Shown here one piece after another: positions 5,609 to 7,301 of a stretch of DNA of 7,301 bases (position 1 is the stretch's first letter; each line of letters begins with the position of its first letter). Origin of the DNA: Promethearchaeota archaeon. GTDB lineage: Archaea > Asgardarchaeota > Lokiarchaeia > Sigyniarchaeales > SOKP01. The stretch is from the NCBI GenBank assembly GCA_030615235.1, contig JAUWZR010000131.1:1-7301 (forward strand), given 5' to 3'. The notes below the pieces were generated by a model that saw only the letters and a program-made list of their open reading frames with translations, was not told the DNA's origin and did not search any database. Made by a program: the position numbers and the translations under genes.

Positions 5609-6796
5609 ATGAACTCGAAAGAACGTGTAAAAGCTGCACTACATTTTAAAAATCCCGATAGAGTTCCAGTTTTTAATCGAGCAGCGGGAGATGTTTTTCC
5701 AATTTTTATAACTCCTTCTAAAAAGTGGAAACCCGGCTGGAATGAAGGAGAAGAGGGCTTATTTCCGCATTTAGGAGGAAGCAACAGATGGGAAAGACCC
5801 CCCTGGGCTCAGGATAACCCATTATACGAAGGAATCAAATGGAGAAGCATTCCCCACGAAGAAATTGACGAATGGGGATGCATTTGGAATATGAAAGGTA
5901 ATGACACAGATATGGGTCATCCAGGTAGGGCTTCCCTGGTAAATTGGGATGAATATGACAACTACATCAAGAAATACAATCCCAATGCAAATGATGAAAC
6001 AAGGTTTTTAGCAGCATATAGCATGCAAAAAAACGCTGGAAATGACCTTTATAAATTACTATTATTTCCAACCCAAGGACCATCTCATGTGGTTTCTGCA
6101 ATGAGAGGTTTTAATAATTATTTAGTCGATCACAGGAAGCATCCTCAAGAATTAGAGAGGGCCTTAGAATTTGTGGCAGAATACCATGTAAATTTGATGA
6201 AAAACGCTTTAAAAAACGGGATTAATATTCACGGTATCTGGCTAGTTGATGATTTAGGAGAACAAAAAGGTCCCTTCTTTAGTCCAAAAACATTTAAAAA
6301 GCATTATGAATCTTCCTATAAATATATTATCGATGAAGCACATAATCATGGGTTAGATGTCCATCTTCACTGTTGTGGTAAAATAGATCGCTTACTTCCT
6401 GTTTTAATTGAATGGGGTCTGGATGCAATAGAATTTGATAGCCCTAGAATGAGCGGTTATGTGGATTTAAGACCGTATCGTGGTAAGATAATGTTTTGGG
6501 GTTGCGTTAATATTCAATCAATATACCCTTTAGGAACTCCAGAAGAAGTAGAAAGGGAAGTATGGCATATGGTTAGAAATTTAGGTACAAAAAACGGTGG
6601 ATACGGAGCCTATCTAACTCCTGATGCTAAAGTTTTAAGAGTTAAGCGAGCTAATATCAAAGCATTTAAAAAAGGATTGGATAAATATGGAGTGTATTCG
6701 GAGATTCCCACACATTGGTGGAATTATCTTACAATAGATAACTGGAAAGACTCGCAAGTTCCTCCATTACCTCCTTTAGATTCTACCAAAAATTAA
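5609..6796 (+). CDS. Uroporphyrinogen-decarboxylase-fold (MtaA/CmuA-like) putative methyltransferase
   Basis: This 395-residue protein opens with the family N-terminus SKERVKAALHFKNPDRVPV (3-21). Further marks are VDDLGEQKGPFFSPKTFKKH (213-232), a metal-site region VHLHCCG (251-257), the acidic strand DAIEFD (272-277), WGCVNIQSIYPLGTPEEV (297-314) and GGYGAYLTPD (330-339). These fit the UroD superfamily TIM barrel. The arginine-rich N-terminal motif of true heme-pathway HemE is missing, so tetrapyrrole decarboxylation is unlikely. Relatives such as MtaA, MtbA and CmuA transfer methyl groups between corrinoid proteins and thiols using zinc held by His and Cys, and H254/C255/C256 are the obvious candidates. 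No corrinoid protein or substrate-specific methyltransferase is adjacent, so the substrate is unknown. ATG 5609 is the only start, with in-frame TAA at 5603-5605, and there is no Shine-Dalgarno. The C-terminal tail is proline-rich. Confidence 0.88.
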   Translation: MNSKERVKAALHFKNPDRVPVFNRAAGDVFPIFITPSKKWKPGWNEGEEGLFPHLGGSNRWERPPWAQDNPLYEGIKWRSIPHEEIDEWGCIWNMKGNDTDMGHPGRASLVNWDEYDNYIKKYNPNANDETRFLAAYSMQKNAGNDLYKLLLFPTQGPSHVVSAMRGFNNYLVDHRKHPQELERALEFVAEYHVNLMKNALKNGINIHGIWLVDDLGEQKGPFFSPKTFKKHYESSYKYIIDEAHNHGLDVHLHCCGKIDRLLPVLIEWGLDAIEFDSPRMSGYVDLRPYRGKIMFWGCVNIQSIYPLGTPEEVEREVWHMVRNLGTKNGGYGAYLTPDAKVLRVKRANIKAFKKGLDKYGVYSEIPTHWWNYLTIDNWKDSQVPPLPPLDSTKN

Positions 6797-6830
6797 AAGA
6801 GATACTTTGAAGTTTATATTATTCATAACT

Positions 6831-6844
6831 TTTATATAATATAT
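6831..6844 (+). promoter_or_regulatory. TATA-like box upstream of the last gene
   Basis: TTTATATAATATAT is the strongest TATA-like string in the spacer. Initiation about 25-30 nt downstream would give a leader of roughly 50-60 nt before ATG 6919, consistent with the Shine-Dalgarno found there. T tracts at 6874-6878 and 6882-6887 fall inside that leader and may instead terminate the UroD-like gene; TTTTTTAAAAA at 6882-6892 is then an alternative but closer promoter. Confidence 0.4.
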
Positions 6845-6903
6845 TTCGGTAGATTAGAGTGTATTATTATAGCTTTTTCAATTTTTTAAAAATCCAAAGA
6901 CTG

Positions 6904-6910
6904 AAGGTGA
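6904..6910 (+). promoter_or_regulatory. Shine-Dalgarno site that fixes the last gene's start
   Basis: AAGGTGA, containing GGTGA, matches the archaeal 16S 3' end and lies 8 nt before ATG 6919. It is the only clear ribosome-binding site in the window and confirms both the start and the reality of the truncated gene. Confidence 0.65.
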
Positions 6911-6918
6911 ATTAATAT

Positions 6919-7301
6919 ATGTTTAAGGGAAAAATTTCCATTTTGAAGAACACTATTTATTTAACAATATTAGGGATTCATGCTTTTCTATTCGTATATT
7001 TCTTATACAACACTTTTATTAACTACATTATCATCATCATTAGTTCATTAACCGTCGTGAGCTTGATTACTTTAGCGTTTTACTCGTTTTTGACTATAAA
7101 ATCGTATTATTATTACTTCTATATTGGGATCATAATTTGTAGTTTCCCCATTATTTTCATAGTTCCTTTAAGTGCTATACTTATTGTTCCTGAGCTGATT
7201 ATTCTACTTATTTTGATGTTACGTGGACTGGATGAAGGTACTAAATTTTACTACAAAACGAGAGTAAATAAAACAGCGAATTTATTACAACATGATCCAG
7301 C
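6919..7301 (+). CDS. Multi-pass membrane protein of unknown function (3' partial)
   Basis: The frame is open from ATG 6919 to the right edge: 127 complete codons and no stop. The protein starts MFKGKISILKNTIYL, and hydrophobic segments fall at about 12-30, 34-56, 66-83 and 86-101, rich in Ile, Phe and Tyr. A basic, polar stretch (RGLDEGTKFYYKTRVNK, 102-118) follows and is probably cytoplasmic. No catalytic motif or known family is recognisable in the visible part. The start is supported by GGTGA 8 nt upstream and an in-frame TAA at 6913-6915. It follows the UroD-like gene in the same direction after 122 nt, but T tracts and a TATA-like box between them argue for a separate transcript. The missing C-terminus could hold a domain that would identify it. 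Confidence 0.72.
   Translation, partial: MFKGKISILKNTIYLTILGIHAFLFVYFLYNTFINYIIIIISSLTVVSLITLAFYSFLTIKSYYYYFYIGIIICSFPIIFIVPLSAILIVPELIILLILMLRGLDEGTKFYYKTRVNKTANLLQHDP

Noticed and set aside
5602..5784. Minus-strand 60-codon ORF over the start of the UroD-like gene
   Set aside because: It is antisense to the conserved N-terminal family motif of a clear gene.
1..7301. CRISPR array, insertion sequence, tRNA or rRNA
   Set aside because: No regularly spaced direct repeats, transposase motifs, terminal inverted repeats or tRNA-type T-loop and acceptor pairing were seen on either strand.

Overview
This AT-rich window most likely comes from an Asgard archaeon (Lokiarchaeia-like). The best evidence is a Rag/Gtr1-type small GTPase with the HKxD and TSI signature motifs and a C-terminal regulatory domain, a eukaryotic-signature family found in Asgard archaea. 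A DRG/Rbg-type GTPase with a TGS domain, an F420-type (FrhB) oxidoreductase subunit and archaeal expression signals (TATA-like boxes, mostly no Shine-Dalgarno, T-tract terminators) fit the same picture. The assignment is inferred from protein families; no marker RNA gene is present.

Layout, left to right: (1) 1-1362, plus strand, a 5'-truncated ferredoxin-FrhB fusion with an extra C-terminal beta-rich domain. (2) 1423-2343, plus, the Rag-like GTPase, starting at GTG 60 nt downstream with no obvious terminator between. (3) 2457-3593, plus, the DRG-family GTPase. (4) 3752-4498, plus, a four-helix membrane protein with a C-terminal zinc ribbon. (5) 4570-4989, minus, a convergent single-pass membrane protein of unknown function. 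(6) About 620 bp with no large gene, holding two abutting hairpins followed by a T tract (5155-5219) and a 43-codon CxxC mini-ORF (5339-5470). (7) 5609-6796, plus, a UroD-fold methyltransferase-like protein. (8) 6919 to the right edge, plus, a 3'-truncated multi-pass membrane protein, the only gene here with a clear Shine-Dalgarno.

The genes do not form one obvious pathway. The Rag-like and DRG-like GTPases are adjacent but separated by a T-rich terminator-like tract, so each may be its own transcription unit. The FrhB-like and UroD-like proteins suggest anaerobic redox and one-carbon (corrinoid or methyl-transfer) metabolism, though neither has its usual partner genes in view. There is no sign of CRISPR, an insertion sequence, a phage element, rRNA or tRNA. 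The points most worth a second look are the extra domain on the FrhB protein, the Rag-like GTPase, the structured intergenic element at 5155-5219, and an identical 17-nt T-rich element just after two stop codons.
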